Counted from the stretch's first letter, positions 21,273-35,844 are shown. The stretch: DNA of 64,000 nucleotides from Ehrlichia ruminantium str. Welgevonden (GCF_000026005.1 NC_005295.2:496001-560000); one strand, 5' to 3'. Translations and numbers: made by a program. The notes: a model not told the origin generated them from the letters alone.

Positions 21273-21633
21273 ATACATTATATTGTATTGAGTAGTGAGG
21301 TAATTTCTAGAGGATTCCTTGATAATTATATTAGTGTTTTTAAGTTCTGTTAAAAATTAGATTTTTCATGTTATTACTTAATGTATTATTATTATCTTAT
21401 TACATTTGTAAAAGATTTTAATATTAAAGTAATGTAAAACTACGTAAACAATAGAATTACTTATTCTGATAGGTGATTTTATTGTGTAATAATGTTTTTG
21501 ATAGTAAGAATTGTATGTTAGATATATATGGAAACTTGTATCATGTATATGTAAAAATAAAATAATGAGTTAACTTGAAATAATAATATTAGATTATAAT
21601 GGTATTGATGTTTAATCCTCTATAGTATTATAG

Positions 21634-21890
21634 AAGTTGTATTTGCATGGTTCAGTAGTTCAACTTGTTACTTGATTTCAGAGATAGCGAAATCTTTTTA
21701 CTATGAATCTTTATGTTCTAAGCACGCAACATCTTAATGTTTTGTTGAATATGTGGATTAAAATTCTGCTCAGTGAAATTAACATATCAATTACAGCTTA
21801 ACTCTACCTAATAAATAAAAATCTTCTGATAACACAACATATTTAGTTATAAATCTATACCTGTGTTCATGATTTAATGTACGAAAAGAT
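21634..21890 (+). pseudogene. Decayed relic of the thiC 3' end
   Basis: The plus strand aligns over about 255 bp with the last 60 codons and 3' flank of thiC. Landmarks in order are TCAACTTGTTACTTGAT (parent TCAACTTATCACTTGAT), GAATCT, AAAATTCTGCTCAGTGAAAT (parent AAAATTTTGCTCAATGAAAT), TTAACTCTACCTAATAAATAAA at the stop, and CATGATTTAATGTACGA in the flank. Roughly a quarter of the bases differ, and the CxxC iron-sulphur codons are ruined. It is in the opposite orientation to thiC, like the much younger copy at 29837, so it may be the remains of an earlier duplication. Confidence 0.7.
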
Positions 21891-23065
21891 ATTATAGAAT
21901 ACACAGAATAGCTCTGAATGGAATAGGTTAGAATGATAAGAATTCTTATGAGTTCAATAAGTTATAAATATGTACAATATGTACAGTGTTTAATATTTGC
22001 TATTCATCTGTGTAACAAAATTAAATCATCAGTTTGTAATGTGATTTTATTAAGTAGATAGAACATTTCACAATAGAATTTCTTGTAGATTAAGAAAAGT
22101 TTAAATTGTATAGTACAAGTTGATTTTAGTAATACTTACCTCATAATACTAAATGTAAGTCTATATTCTAATTAAATGGTGATTATATAAGAGTTAAAGT
22201 TATTATTTTAACTTATACTAAATCTAATATATTCAATAAGGAAGTATTTAATACCTTTAATTGAAAATGCATTTAATTAGTATCTAATAGTTGAATTGTA
22301 ATATTTTATTTATTATTTAATACTAGCTAGAATATATTAACTTAAACATTTTAATAATATGTGTTTAATTAAGGGCAATTAATTAGTAATTTAGGTGATG
22401 TACTATACTGAACTAATATTATTTAATTGTATAAAATAGAGTTAAGTTATTATTATGATATAGTGAGTTAGAAAGATTTATATTATAGCATAATTAAGAT
22501 AATAATATAGTTGTCTGCTGAAAGTTCAGTACTTTACTTAGAGTGACTCTAATGTATTTTTTTGTCAGTGGTCCTCAATCATTAGGTTATATATTCATTT
22601 TCTTTATGCTTTGAAAGTAAGTCGGTGTATTTAGTTATGGGTACTTTTTTATATAAAAATAGGATTATATTTATGATTAAACTGTATACTATGCTATGGT
22701 AAAACATATAATGCGTCTAATAAATTAATTGTGATAATACAGGTATTTGAGATAGAAGAGTATTGTAATTTTACTACTGGTAGTAAATATTTATGAATAG
22801 ATAATTTTTATGTGGGAAGGTAGTATTCATTTAATTATAAAATAATGGTGATAAGTAGTTCTCACACGATGATCATGATAATGTTTTAAGGATGAGATTA
22901 ATGAGTACAAAGTAGTACATTACAATATAGATAAAAAAATTTGAATTAAGAATGACTATTATTGTTATGATTTAGTGATGAAAGTTTTGTAGACCTGTGT
23001 AATGTAACGTAAGATAACTTTGAATTCACAAATAAATATCTTGTTATTCAGTATTTAATCGATTC

Positions 23066-25185
<2,120 letters not shown>

Positions 25186-25746
25186 TTATTTAGATTTCTT
25201 TTTACTTTTGATAAGCAGGTAAAATGCACCTTTTCCTCCATGTCTGCTAATAGCTTCTTTGTAGTATAATATTATTTCTGCTACTTGTTCATTATGTAAC
25301 CATTTACTGAAGTTACTTTTTATACTGTTATTACCTTGATTTTTACTTCCCCATCCAGTGATAATTAGTAAACACTTTTTTGATTCATTGTAGTTTGTGA
25401 TAATGAAGTTGATTAATGTACTGTAAGCTGTATCTAATGTGTATCCATGTAAGTCTAGTACATTGTCTATGTGATATTTTCCTTTGTCTATTTTCTTTTT
25501 AGTATTTTTATCTAGATTAATACCAGTTGTTATTGTTTGGTTATTGTTAAAGTCTAATGTACTATTTGTTAATAATCTATAGCTATTTATATGGTTATTA
25601 TACTGTGATAACGCATTATTAGCGTAGAATTTGCTATGTTTTTCCTGTGGTTTTTTATAGGTAGTTTTATTATTGTTGATTGGAGTGATAGTTGCAACAA
25701 TGTGACTCCACAATGCCATATCATCGTCATCTGAATAACTTGACAT
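25186..25746 (-). CDS. Smr domain protein
   Basis: A 186-residue protein with a C-terminal Smr domain. LDLHGYTLDTAY (about 97-108) carries the LDLHG signature, CLLIITGWGSK is the central strand, and SRHGGKGAFYLLIK closes the domain with the HGGxGA motif. The N-terminal 90 residues are polar and low-complexity (many Asn and Lys) and match nothing I know. Smr domains nick DNA or RNA, often in mismatch repair-like or RNA-surveillance settings; the role of stand-alone Smr proteins in Rickettsiales is unknown. It lies 145 bp after rpoZ on the same strand. Confidence 0.88.
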   Translation of the reverse strand: MSSYSDDDDMALWSHIVATITPINNNKTTYKKPQEKHSKFYANNALSQYNNHINSYRLLTNSTLDFNNNQTITTGINLDKNTKKKIDKGKYHIDNVLDLHGYTLDTAYSTLINFIITNYNESKKCLLIITGWGSKNQGNNSIKSNFSKWLHNEQVAEIILYYKEAISRHGGKGAFYLLIKSKKKSK

Positions 25747-25891
25747 TTCTTAATAACTTTCTCATTATCATATACTTATTCTTATAAATGTTATACATAA
25801 AAAAATAAAAGAACTATAAACTTTTCTTCTTGTGTGTACTGAAAAACTTACATAATAAAATAGCATATGAGACAGTTTTTTTTGAGATAAT

Positions 25892-26290
25892 TTATTCTTT
25901 TTGTGTTAGAAAAAAATTATCTCCATCCAAGAACTTAGAATTCTCAACATTTAACGAATTAGCTCCTAGTTCATCGAAGTTACTGGTTGCATTTTTTTGA
26001 AAAATATCTATATTATCCTTGCTCTTATGAACCACATATGAATCATCAGAGTTGATAAATTTTTCCATATATTTCCTGCATCTTTGTACTGCTAAGTTAA
26101 ATAAAAGATGCACATCCAGCTGTTCATTTGCTATCTCTGTTAAGGCAATAATAGTATTCTTACTATTTTTATGCTTTACTACTGGAGATGCTCCAGAGTT
26201 TAAGTCATGAGCTCTCTGACTTGCTAAGATAACTAACTTAAACTTATTGTTAGTGCGTCCCATACACTCTTCAACTGTAAGACGTGCCAT
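25892..26290 (-). CDS. rpoZ: RNA polymerase omega subunit
   Basis: Omega assists assembly of RNA polymerase by wrapping the beta-prime C-terminus. The N-terminal half is diagnostic: [20 protein letters not shown], then LASQRAHDL and the [15 protein letters not shown] helix. At 132 residues it is longer than E. coli omega (91) because of a polar C-terminal extension after residue 85 that lacks obvious structure and is common in alphaproteobacteria. It sits between the Smr gene and the orphan XRE regulator, all on the minus strand. Confidence 0.93.
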   Translation of the reverse strand: MARLTVEECMGRTNNKFKLVILASQRAHDLNSGASPVVKHKNSKNTIIALTEIANEQLDVHLLFNLAVQRCRKYMEKFINSDDSYVVHKSKDNIDIFQKNATSNFDELGANSLNVENSKFLDGDNFFLTQKE

Positions 26291-26378
26291 TAATATAATA
26301 ACCCAACGTAAAACTAAAGCCTAATTATAACATGTATAGGGAATTATGCAATATTTAATAATCTATTAAATGTGCTAA

Positions 26379-26702
26379 TTATTTATTTTGTAATATGACG
26401 AGATTAATAGATTCTAGAGATTTATCACTCATACTGTCTTTATTAATTAGTGCAATTTCTGAATTATTTACAGTTATTGTTATGTTTATGTCACATTTTA
26501 AGCGTAGTAAAAATATAAGTAAGCGTTCTAGAGAAAATCCTGCTGTTTTCCCGTTACTTATATGTGATATTTTTGGTTGATCTACTCCAAGAATTTTTGC
26601 AGAAGTTACCTGATTCCAATGATTATTATATGTGATATCTTTTATTAATTTAAGTATTCTGTACTTAATAGTGTAATCATTAGTTTTACTTATTGTTGTC
26701 AT
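26379..26702 (-). CDS. XRE/HigA2-type helix-turn-helix protein, no toxin partner
   Basis: A 107-residue DNA-binding protein of the HTH_37 (HigA-2 antitoxin-like) type. The helix-turn-helix is WNQVTSAKILGVDQPKISHI followed by SNGKTAGFSLERLLIFLLRL, where the phrase S-L-E-R-L-L and the following strand INITI are typical. The C-terminal 30 residues are polar. The frame continues upstream to a TTG at 26750, but the added residues look non-native, so the ATG at 26702 is chosen. In toxin-antitoxin operons of this type the HigB/RelE toxin is next to the antitoxin; here one side is rpoZ and the other 450 bp of empty DNA, so it looks like a lone regulator. Confidence 0.82.
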   Translation of the reverse strand: MTTISKTNDYTIKYRILKLIKDITYNNHWNQVTSAKILGVDQPKISHISNGKTAGFSLERLLIFLLRLKCDINITITVNNSEIALINKDSMSDKSLESINLVILQNK

Positions 26703-27154
26703 AATTTTGTACCATAAATTCGCAAAGACAAAATAACCTTGATCAATCAATCAAATTTAAAAAATAATACTTAGTTATTATATAAATCTAATGATATTAC
26801 AGATCATATAATCTTATAATTTTTATATTATTATTTTATTTTTTATAAATAAATATTAATATTTTAAATACTTTATACTAATAAAACATGTTTATGCAGT
26901 TACAAGTTAGCAAATACTGTTTTTTCATATATACTTGATAAATTAATCCATATGTTAAAAATATTATATTAAATCACTTTATAATTTATTGATGATGAAG
27001 TATATATTTACACTTTTTGAGAGTTTATATATAAAAAAATACATTTTTTTATACGTTTTTTTAAGTAAGAGTATTTGTATTGCTTGAATTCTTGCATAAG
27101 ATACTATAAAAAATTAAGTATAAATTTAATTGTCTCAATTATCAATGGTACATT
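26703..27154. other. Divergent interval between the XRE gene and leuS
   Basis: Non-coding, extremely AT-rich, including runs of A and T near 26830-26870. It should hold promoters for leuS and for the XRE gene. No toxin-gene relic was seen. Confidence 0.4.
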
Positions 27155-29647
27155 ATGCATTATAATTTCAAGGAAGTTGAACGAGATGTACAAGAGAAAT
27201 GGGACTTTACAGTTAATGTAAAAGATGTACAGTGTTATGTTTTGGAGATGTTCCCTTATCCCTCTGGTAATATACATATGGGTCACTTACGTAATTATAC
27301 GATAGGTGATGTTATTGCTAGATATAAACGTGCTTGTGGTTTACATGTATTTCATCCTATAGGATGGGATGCTTTTGGATTGCCAGCAGAAAATGCTGCA
27401 TTGTCTTATAATATAAGTCCACAGGTTTGGACGAGGAAAAATATTGATAATATGAGGTCTCAGTTAAAATCTATAGGGTTATCTTATAACTGGGATAAGG
27501 AATTTGCTACTTGTGATGCAGAGTATTATAAGTATGAGCAAGAATTCTTTCTTGATTTTCTTAAATATGGATTGGCGTATCGTAAAGAATCATTAGTCAA
27601 TTGGGATCCTGTCGATCAAACTGTTCTTGCTAATGAGCAAGTTATAGACGGTAGAGGATGGCGTTCTGGTGCTATAATAGAAAAACGGAAGTTATCTCAG
27701 TGGTTTTTGAAAATTACTGATTTTGCAGCAGAGTTATTGGATGATTTAAAATCATTAAATCAGTGGCCAGAAAAAGTAAAGTTAATGCAGGAGCGTTGGA
27801 TAGGAAAGTCTGAAGGTGTGATCATAGACTTTCAAATTGTAGGCATTAATGAAGTTTTGCAGGTTTTTACTACATCTCCTCATACATTATTTGGAGCATC
27901 GTTTATTGCAGTATCTTTTGATCATCCTATATTAAAATATGTTAATGATGTACAGTTGATTCAGTTGATTGATAATTTTGATAGAAAAGATTTAATAGAT
28001 GAATCATCTATTAATACAGTGGAAAAATTTGGGATAAATTCTGGTTTGGTTGCAAGGCATCCTTTATTGGATGTGGATTTGCCTATATATGTTGCGAATT
28101 TTGTTTTGATGAACTATGGAACAGGCGCTGTATTTTGTTGTCCAGCACATGATCAGCGAGATTTTGATTTTGCTAAAAAATATTCTTTGCCAATAAGGCA
28201 GGTAATTTTTCCTGAACAAAATGTTGATTTAGAGCAAGAAGCCTATGTTGGTTCAGGTATTATGGGATGTTCTGGGTTTTTAGATGGTATGACTGTCGAT
28301 GATGCAAAGAAAAGCATGATTGAAAAACTGATATCTTTGGGAATATGTAAAAAACAAGTTTATTATAGATTGCATGATTGGGGAATATCTAGACAGCGTT
28401 ATTGGGGATGTCCTATACCTATAATATATTGTAAAAAATGTGGTATAGTGCCTGTTGACAAGAAAGATTTACCAATTACTTTGCCTGAAGATATTGATTT
28501 TACAAAATCTGGTAATCCTTTAGATAATCATCCTACTTGGAAGTATACAAAATGTCCTTCTTGTGGTGCTGATGCTAAACGTGAAACTGATACTTTTGAT
28601 ACTTTTTTTGAATCTTCTTGGTATTTTGCAGCATTTTGTGGAATAGGTAAAGGTATAGATAAAGATGTATGTAATAAATTACTGCCAGTTGATTATTATA
28701 TTGGTGGTATAGAGCATGCAGTATTGCATTTGTTATATTCCAGGTTTTTTTGTAGAGCGTTAACTAGATGTGGGTATTTTGATGTTAAAGAACCATTTTC
28801 TAGCCTTATAACACAAGGTATGGTTTGTCATTCTACGTATTTAGATAAATATGGTAACTATTTATTTCCTGAAGATGGGAAGAAGATGATACAGGAAGGT
28901 AAATATGTTACTGTTGGTAGAGCTGAAAAAATGAGTAAATCGAAAAAAAATGTAGTACACCTTGATGATATTATTGATAAATATGGTGCAGATTCTGCTA
29001 GATTATTTATATTATCTGATACTCCTCCTGAACGTGATATAGAATGGTTAGATGAGAATATAGAAGGTGTAAGTAGATATCTGAATAAACTATGGAAGAT
29101 GATAGTTGATTATGATCAACTAGAGCAAAATTTTGTATGTGATAATATATCAAGTGATACTTTGGAATACAGAATTAACGTACATAAGATCTTAAATGAC
29201 ATTACAAATGATTTGGAATTTTATCGTTTTAATTGTGCAGTAGCTAAATTTCGTGAATTGAGTAATGTTATTTCTGAGATGATAAGATTATCAATTAATC
29301 ATCATGTAGTAAGTGAAGCAATATATATTTTAATTAGAGTAGTGGAGCCATTTATTCCTCATATAGCAGAAAAGTTATGGCAAATTGTAGGGGGTCAAGG
29401 GATGTTATGTAACCAATTATGGCCTAAAGTAGATCCTCAATTGCTTATTAAGAAGAATGTTAATATTGTTGTACAAGTTAATGGAAAGTTTATAAAGGCA
29501 GTATCTGTGCCGAATGATATTGATGATGATACGTTGAAAAGTATTGCTTTAGAAGTAGCTCAGAGAAGAATAGGTAACAGTTCAGTAAAGAATATATATA
29601 TAATACCAGGGCGTGTAATAAATATTGTGATTACAAAATCGTCTTAG
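27155..29647 (+). CDS. leuS: Leucyl-tRNA synthetase
   Basis: Charges tRNA-Leu with leucine. The 830-residue class Ia synthetase has the HIGH motif as [12 protein letters not shown] (about 37-48), the editing domain between about 220 and 400 with [11 protein letters not shown] and [15 protein letters not shown], a zinc-type [12 protein letters not shown], the catalytic core [15 protein letters not shown], and the KMSKS motif at residues 592-596. The C-terminal anticodon-binding and leucine-specific domains follow, ending in [11 protein letters not shown]. Length is normal. It is a lone plus-strand gene; the thiC partial copy starts 190 bp after it. Confidence 0.98.
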   Translation: MHYNFKEVERDVQEKWDFTVNVKDVQCYVLEMFPYPSGNIHMGHLRNYTIGDVIARYKRACGLHVFHPIGWDAFGLPAENAALSYNISPQVWTRKNIDNMRSQLKSIGLSYNWDKEFATCDAEYYKYEQEFFLDFLKYGLAYRKESLVNWDPVDQTVLANEQVIDGRGWRSGAIIEKRKLSQWFLKITDFAAELLDDLKSLNQWPEKVKLMQERWIGKSEGVIIDFQIVGINEVLQVFTTSPHTLFGASFIAVSFDHPILKYVNDVQLIQLIDNFDRKDLIDESSINTVEKFGINSGLVARHPLLDVDLPIYVANFVLMNYGTGAVFCCPAHDQRDFDFAKKYSLPIRQVIFPEQNVDLEQEAYVGSGIMGCSGFLDGMTVDDAKKSMIEKLISLGICKKQVYYRLHDWGISRQRYWGCPIPIIYCKKCGIVPVDKKDLPITLPEDIDFTKSGNPLDNHPTWKYTKCPSCGADAKRETDTFDTFFESSWYFAAFCGIGKGIDKDVCNKLLPVDYYIGGIEHAVLHLLYSRFFCRALTRCGYFDVKEPFSSLITQGMVCHSTYLDKYGNYLFPEDGKKMIQEGKYVTVGRAEKMSKSKKNVVHLDDIIDKYGADSARLFILSDTPPERDIEWLDENIEGVSRYLNKLWKMIVDYDQLEQNFVCDNISSDTLEYRINVHKILNDITNDLEFYRFNCAVAKFRELSNVISEMIRLSINHHVVSEAIYILIRVVEPFIPHIAEKLWQIVGGQGMLCNQLWPKVDPQLLIKKNVNIVVQVNGKFIKAVSVPNDIDDDTLKSIALEVAQRRIGNSSVKNIYIIPGRVINIVITKSS

Positions 29648-29824
29648 AATATTTTACATAAGTTTTTTAATTGGAAGTTATTTTATAAGTGAAAATGAAG
29701 TTCTAGTATTCTGGTGATAATATATAGTAAAAATGTTATAAGAATAGTGTCGCAAGAAGATATATACTAAGTTTAATAAATGGTTTATATATAGTATCAA
29801 ATATAACAAATATTATGCTTATAA

Positions 29825-30227
<403 letters not shown>

Positions 30228-31286
30228 AAATTTTTTTGTATAGAGTTCATTTATAAGTAATTTTGTTAATAATAATGAGTTATATTGTCAAAAATGGTGT
30301 AAAAAATAGGTACACATTAAAAAAAAATGTTATTAGGATTTTGCTAAATATTATTATCTATCCAATTAAATTTCTCAGCATATCATTTGTAAGTAAAAAA
30401 TAAATTTTTTATTACTTAGTAATATATTAGAAAATGTTACTTTAAATAATTTACTGAAAAATATGTATACTAAAATGGTATATGTTATTTAAAACGATAG
30501 GTTATATATGATTTGGTATTAGATAGTCATAATTGTTTTGCAAAAAAGATAAGATAAATTTTAGTATTACATAGTGAGTTTTTTATGATTATCTACTTGG
30601 TGAAACAGTTTTTTTATATTAAGTGATTATGTTAGTCTGGACTATGTAATTTTGGTATTGTGAAAATGTTGTTTTGAAACTAAAAAATGCTGAATAAAAT
30701 ATATATAAATCTCATATTTAGATATATAGTTGATTTATTTTTGATATAAGTTGCTTATTTTAACTGTGTTGTTTATTATCATATTAATTTATAGCTTTTT
30801 AGCTTGTGTTAATGTTGTAGTGTGATTGCTTGTGTTTTTAAGCTATAATTACATAATATAAACATGTTGTAAATGATATATTAGTAAGTTATGGATGAAT
30901 TTCATTGTGTTGGAATAAATGTTTCTACTTTACAATTCTATCTTTATGAACAACGAAGTAGTAGACATGGGTAAAAAGATGAAAAGACTGTATTTTCTAT
31001 TTTTATATTTCTTGCATGGTTTTATAAAAATGTACTTGGAGTTTGTTATATGACAGCAGAAATCTATTAGCAGCAGTTATATCCTTAGGAATGAACTTAA
31101 AAAATAATAATAGTTGTAATTAGTTTTGTAGGTCATAGCATTTAATATATATTATTGTTTAGGTATGAGTGTTTTTTTATAATTGAAAGCTTATTGTGTA
31201 GTGGTGAATAATTAATTTTGTACTTGTAATGTGCGTTGATATTTGACTAAAGCGGTTTTCTTGATAGGTATGGTATAGAGATATAT
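30228..31286. other. Gene-free interval upstream of tatD
   Basis: No assured gene. At 30968-31054 a 28-codon frame beginning MGKKMKRLYFLFLYFLHGF reads like a small hydrophobic peptide, but it has no ribosome-binding site and no known match. The rest is AT-rich filler. Confidence 0.35.
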
Positions 31287-32072
31287 ATGATTGTAGATTC
31301 ACATTGTCATTTAAATTATTTTAATGTAGAAGAATTACCAGTTATAATATCTAATGCTGAGGCAAATGGTGTGAAGCTGATGCAGACTGTATGTACTACT
31401 CTTAGTGAATCTACTAGTCTAATGGCAATATCAGAAAATTATAAGCAGGTTTATTTTTCAGTGGGTGTACATCCTACTAATAGTGCTGGTGGTGAACTTG
31501 TATCAGTAGATGAGCTTGTAGGTTTATCACAACATTCAAAAGTTATTGGTTTAGGTGAAACTGGTTTAGATTTTTACAAATGTGGAGAAATTGTAAAGCA
31601 AGAGAAGAATTTTTTAGCTCATATTGATGCATCTAGAAGGACAGGGTTACCAGTAATTATTCATTCGAGAGATGCAGATAAGAGAATGATAGAAGTCTTA
31701 GAATCAGAAATGAATATAAAACCTTTTTTAGGGCTTATGCATTGTTTTGCATCTTCAAAAGAATTAGCAATAAAAGCTGTAGAACTAGGTTTATATATTT
31801 CTTTCTCTGGAATAGTAACTTTTAAAAATGCAAAAATTGTGCAAGAAGTTGCATGTTTTACTCCTAAGAATCGTGTATTAGTAGAAACAGATTCTCCATT
31901 TTTATCTCCTGAACCATACCGTGGACAAAAAAATGAGCCCGCTAAAACAAAGTTTGTTGTTGAATATTTAGCAAAATTATGGGATATCAGTGTTGAAGAA
32001 GTAAGTAGTTTAACAACTGATAATTTTTTTAGGCTTTTTAGTAAATGTTCTGCTCATTTTCATGCATTATAA
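31287..32072 (+). CDS. TatD-family metal-dependent hydrolase
   Basis: A 261-residue TatD-type TIM-barrel nuclease, a family with 3'-5' exonuclease or deoxyribonuclease activity. Metal ligands are visible: H6 and H8 in VDSHCHLNYF, E in IGLGETGLDFYK, H in PVIIHSRDA, H in GLMHCFASS, and D in ETDSPFLSP. The downstream PYRGQKNEPA motif is also family-typical. Length matches. In many alphaproteobacteria this gene follows metG and holB, but here it is isolated between two long empty stretches, which fits the scattered gene order of the window. Confidence 0.95.
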   Translation: MIVDSHCHLNYFNVEELPVIISNAEANGVKLMQTVCTTLSESTSLMAISENYKQVYFSVGVHPTNSAGGELVSVDELVGLSQHSKVIGLGETGLDFYKCGEIVKQEKNFLAHIDASRRTGLPVIIHSRDADKRMIEVLESEMNIKPFLGLMHCFASSKELAIKAVELGLYISFSGIVTFKNAKIVQEVACFTPKNRVLVETDSPFLSPEPYRGQKNEPAKTKFVVEYLAKLWDISVEEVSSLTTDNFFRLFSKCSAHFHAL

Positions 32073-33287
32073 TTTTGTAATTTATGTCTTAAATTTATGA
32101 AAGTATTATCATTATAATTAAGAATTTTGAGCTTATGTTTATAGAGTATTATTTCTATTTTCATATGTAATCACTCTAAGTCTATAGGCTTATATAATGA
32201 GATAGTTATATCTATATTATCTATATTATCGAGGATCTTATGTTTAAGATGGTGTAATATTGATAAATTTATAAGTATATTTTTTATGGTTATAGATCAT
32301 AAATATGAAAGTTGTGTAGTAAATGTTTATTTCAAAATAGTTGTTTGTTATTTGTAAAATTATTATGTAACTACTTTACTGTGTTTTATATTTATAAAAG
32401 CTATGTGTAATATATCTGAATATTTTGAAGAATTAGTTGAGAAAAAATTGTGTAGTCAAATAGTATAAAAAAGGTGTATATAAATTACCAATTAAATATA
32501 TGTATCATATAATGTAGGATGATACAAAATATTATGTAAGTTTTATATTTATATAATATGTGATGTTTCGTAAATTTTTAAGAGGTAATAATAATTAATA
32601 TATACTTTTATCGATTTCTGTGATTTTTTATAAGTTTATAGTGCTGTTTGTATGTTTTTTTAATTATAGTAAGTACGATTATTTGTAAAGTAGTTATATA
32701 GTAAAGATTAAGGTTGATATTTGATATATTATCTTGAGAACATATTTATTTTTTATGAAGATAATCTAGTGAAATTATTTTTGTATTATGTGTAATTTTT
32801 GTAAGTATTATTTGGTAACGTTTTACAACAAATGAAAGATTAAGTTTATATCTTGTTATTGTAAGTTTTAAACTATGTGATAGTTGGATATTCAAGTAGT
32901 TTGTTTTTTATATGTAACTTTAGTAATGTTATTCTTAATGTAGAATATAATTGATATAAATATTATTGAGTAGCAGACTGGAATTAAATTTATGTATTAT
33001 TTATCAGTATCAAATTGTGTAATAGTTAAGCTTTCGAATGTTATTTAAAAGTGTACTTATTTTTTTGAAATGTTAAGTTGCATATTAATGCTATATAATT
33101 AAATATAGAGTATTGTGTAATAATAGAATTGTCAAATTATTTCTTGTTTGAATATTAGGTTCATGTTTTAAGTAATTCACTAAATTTGTTATTATTGTTA
33201 TTATAGGATATGTTTAGTGATTTCAGATGTTAGAAGTGTAAAATATTTATAACTGTTTGTACTTTTTTATATATTTAGAGAGTTTTT
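32073..33287. other. Gene-free interval, 1.2 kb
   Basis: Between tatD and pyrF. AT-rich, with stops in every frame and no repeat family or RNA gene recognised. Confidence 0.45.
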
Positions 33288-33983
33288 ATGAAGCATAATC
33301 CAATTATTTGTGCATTGGATACTCATGATATACATAAGGCATTGCGATTGACAAAGATGTTATATGGAAAAATATCTATGGTGAAATTAGGATTGGAATT
33401 CTTTGTAGCACATGGAATATCTGGTGTACAGAGAATATCTGATTGTGGAATTCCAATATTTCTTGATTTAAAGTTACATGATATTCCTAATACTGTGAGT
33501 CGTGCTGTATCAGTAATTAAGTCTTCAAATATTGCTATGCTTACTATTCATATTAGTGGTGGTCAAGAAATGATAAAAAGAACCATGGATGTTATATTTG
33601 ATAGTATGCTTAAGATAATAGGTGTGACTGTACTTACAAGTATTGATGTTTGTGATTTAAAGGAAATAGGTATTGGGAATTCTACAGTGCAACAAGTTAT
33701 TTTATTATCAAAACTTGCTCAAAAAGTAGGATTATATGGTATAGTTTGTTCTCCTCTTGAAGTGAAGGAGGTTCGTGCACAATGTGATAAAGATCTAAAA
33801 ATTATAGTTCCAGGTATAAGATTAGGAGATAATATTGATGATCAGAAAAGAACTGATTCTCCTAAAAGTGCAATATTGTCTGGAGCAGATTATTTAGTGA
33901 TAGGGCGCCCAATTACTGAAAATACTGACCCTGTAAAAGTAGTTGATATTATTCTTTCATCAATAGCGGATTTACACAATTAA
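33288..33983 (+). CDS. pyrF: Orotidine 5'-phosphate decarboxylase
   Basis: Converts OMP to UMP, the last step of de novo pyrimidine synthesis. The 231-residue barrel starts NPIICALDTHD, then KLGLEFFVAHG, and the catalytic charged network in IFLDLKLHDIPNTV. TIHISGGQEMI, VTVLTSI and the phosphate loop VPGIRLGDN followed by GADYLVIGRPIT complete the family pattern. Full length. It is a lone gene, followed by 0.3 kb of spacer and a three-copy 180-bp array. Confidence 0.97.
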   Translation: MKHNPIICALDTHDIHKALRLTKMLYGKISMVKLGLEFFVAHGISGVQRISDCGIPIFLDLKLHDIPNTVSRAVSVIKSSNIAMLTIHISGGQEMIKRTMDVIFDSMLKIIGVTVLTSIDVCDLKEIGIGNSTVQQVILLSKLAQKVGLYGIVCSPLEVKEVRAQCDKDLKIIVPGIRLGDNIDDQKRTDSPKSAILSGADYLVIGRPITENTDPVKVVDIILSSIADLHN

Positions 33984-35073
33984 GAGTTGCGATTTATTCC
34001 ACTGTAGTGTGTTATGTAATAAACAGAATGTCTTAATAAGTTGCTTACTATTCTATAATAATAAATTATTATTTATGATATCTAATATCAATAGAAATTT
34101 AATCATATGATCAATTCATTAATTAAATTATTTATTCAGTAATTCAATGATAGTTTTTAGTTGTTATGTATTTTGTTGAATAAAGATAAGCCTTTGTTGT
34201 GTTGAAGTTTGAGAATAAGCATATATTGCAGAATATGTTATTAAATGTAATTTTGATTTTTTTATATTACATAATAATCAGTATATCTAGTAATAAATTA
34301 GCTATAGTATATAATAGCTTGTTTATATGCTTTTTATTGTGATAAAATAGACTATATAATTAACATGTTATTATAATATACAGGTGTTTTATCATTGAAT
34401 ATCTTGATAAGCAGTGTGTATTTTTTTGATAGATTTACAGAAAGTAAACTATAAAGTTAAAATTAGCCGATAATAAATTAGTAATAGTATATAATAGCTT
34501 GTTTATGTACTTTTTATTATGATAAAGTAGACTATATAATTAACATGTTATTATAATATACGGGTGTTTTATCATTAAATATCTTGATAAGTATTGTGTA
34601 TTTTTTTAATAGATTTACAGAAAGTAAACTATAAAGTTAAAATTAGCCAGTAATAAATTAGCTATAGTATATAATAGCTTGTTTATATGCTTTTTATTAT
34701 GATAAAATAGACTATATAATTAACATGTTATTATAATATACAGGTGTTTTATCATTGAATATCTTGATAAGCAGTGTGTATTTTTTTGATAGATTTACAG
34801 AAAGTAAACTATAAAGTTAAAATTAGCCTTTGTAGTTTTAAGTATTGAATTTGTTATTAGTTATATCGTTTTCTGTGATAAGTAGTGATTATTTAAATAT
34901 GTTGTAGAGTTATTAAGTTTTTTTATTGTATATTAGTATTTATGATCAGTTTGGACAAAAGTATATTTATCTAGATATATATTGAGAACTAATTATAATA
35001 GAATCATTTTATGTAACATTCTATAGTAAATGTTATATTTATAATCTTAATTTAATTGAGGAATAAAGGTACC
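33984..35073. other. Interval between pyrF and surE, mostly a tandem array
   Basis: Non-coding apart from the three 180-bp units listed separately. The 245 bp after the array hold the surE leader and presumably its promoter. Confidence 0.5.
34289..34828. repeat. Tandem array, three copies of 180 bp
   Basis: TAATAAATTAG recurs at 34291, 34471 and 34651, a period of exactly 180 bp. Each unit ends in AAACTATAAAGTTAAAATTAG. Units 1 and 3 are almost identical, and unit 2 has about ten differences. No reading frame crosses the units. The array is wholly intergenic, unlike the other two in the window. Confidence 0.95.
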
Positions 35074-35832
35074 ATGAGGGTATTATTGAGTAATGATGAT
35101 GGTTTTCATGCAAATGGCATAAAAGCACTAAAGGAAATAGTAATAAAATCTGGTATTGCATCTGAGATATGGGTAGTTGCTCCATTAAATAATTGTAGTG
35201 GTTCTGGAAGATCAGTAGGATTAAATGTTAAAGTGCAGGTTTCTAAGGTAAGCGATACTGAATTTATTGTTGATAGTACTCCGTCTACAAGTGTTTTTCT
35301 TGCATTAAGAAAAATCATGAATTATAAACCTGATTTAATTTTATCTGGTATAAATCATGGGGTCAATATAGGAAATGATGTCTGGTATTCTGGAACTGTG
35401 GCGGCTGCAGCAGAAGGGGCTGCTATTAATATTCCATCAATTGCTATTAGTCAGGAATATGATAACAAGAGTGGAGAAATAAATTGGGTAAATCCACAAA
35501 GATTTTTAAAACAGATTATAGAAATGTTAATGAATGTTTCATTTTGGAATAAATCTACTGTTATGAATGTAAACTTTCCATTAATGCCAGCAAAGGGAAT
35601 CAAATTTACGGATCAGGGGAAATATGTACCATGTAATGAAATAGAAAAAAATGAAAGTTCTGATGATAGCAATGTCTCTTATACAATTACTAGAATAACC
35701 CCAAATAAAAAAAATAGAGCACAATGTGATGGTAGTATTAAGGCTATTGATGAAGGATATATCACAATTACACCATTAAAATTTGATATGACAGATTTTG
35801 ATGTTTTAACATCTTTGAATTCACTTAAATAA
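35074..35832 (+). CDS. surE: 5'/3'-nucleotidase SurE
   Basis: SurE removes phosphate from nucleoside monophosphates and short polyphosphates. The 252 residues start [16 protein letters not shown], whose N-D-D-G supplies the metal-binding aspartates. [15 protein letters not shown], the serine-rich [12 protein letters not shown], the conserved [20 protein letters not shown] and AAAEGA complete the family pattern. The frame opens at a TTG six codons earlier, but the ATG at 35074 fits the usual MR(I/V)L start and has AAAGG just upstream. The ccmD-like gene begins 12 bp after the stop, so surE-ccmD-ccmE is probably one transcript. Confidence 0.96.
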   Translation: MRVLLSNDDGFHANGIKALKEIVIKSGIASEIWVVAPLNNCSGSGRSVGLNVKVQVSKVSDTEFIVDSTPSTSVFLALRKIMNYKPDLILSGINHGVNIGNDVWYSGTVAAAAEGAAINIPSIAISQEYDNKSGEINWVNPQRFLKQIIEMLMNVSFWNKSTVMNVNFPLMPAKGIKFTDQGKYVPCNEIEKNESSDDSNVSYTITRITPNKKNRAQCDGSIKAIDEGYITITPLKFDMTDFDVLTSLNSLK

Positions 35833-35844
35833 GAGTTATAGTAC

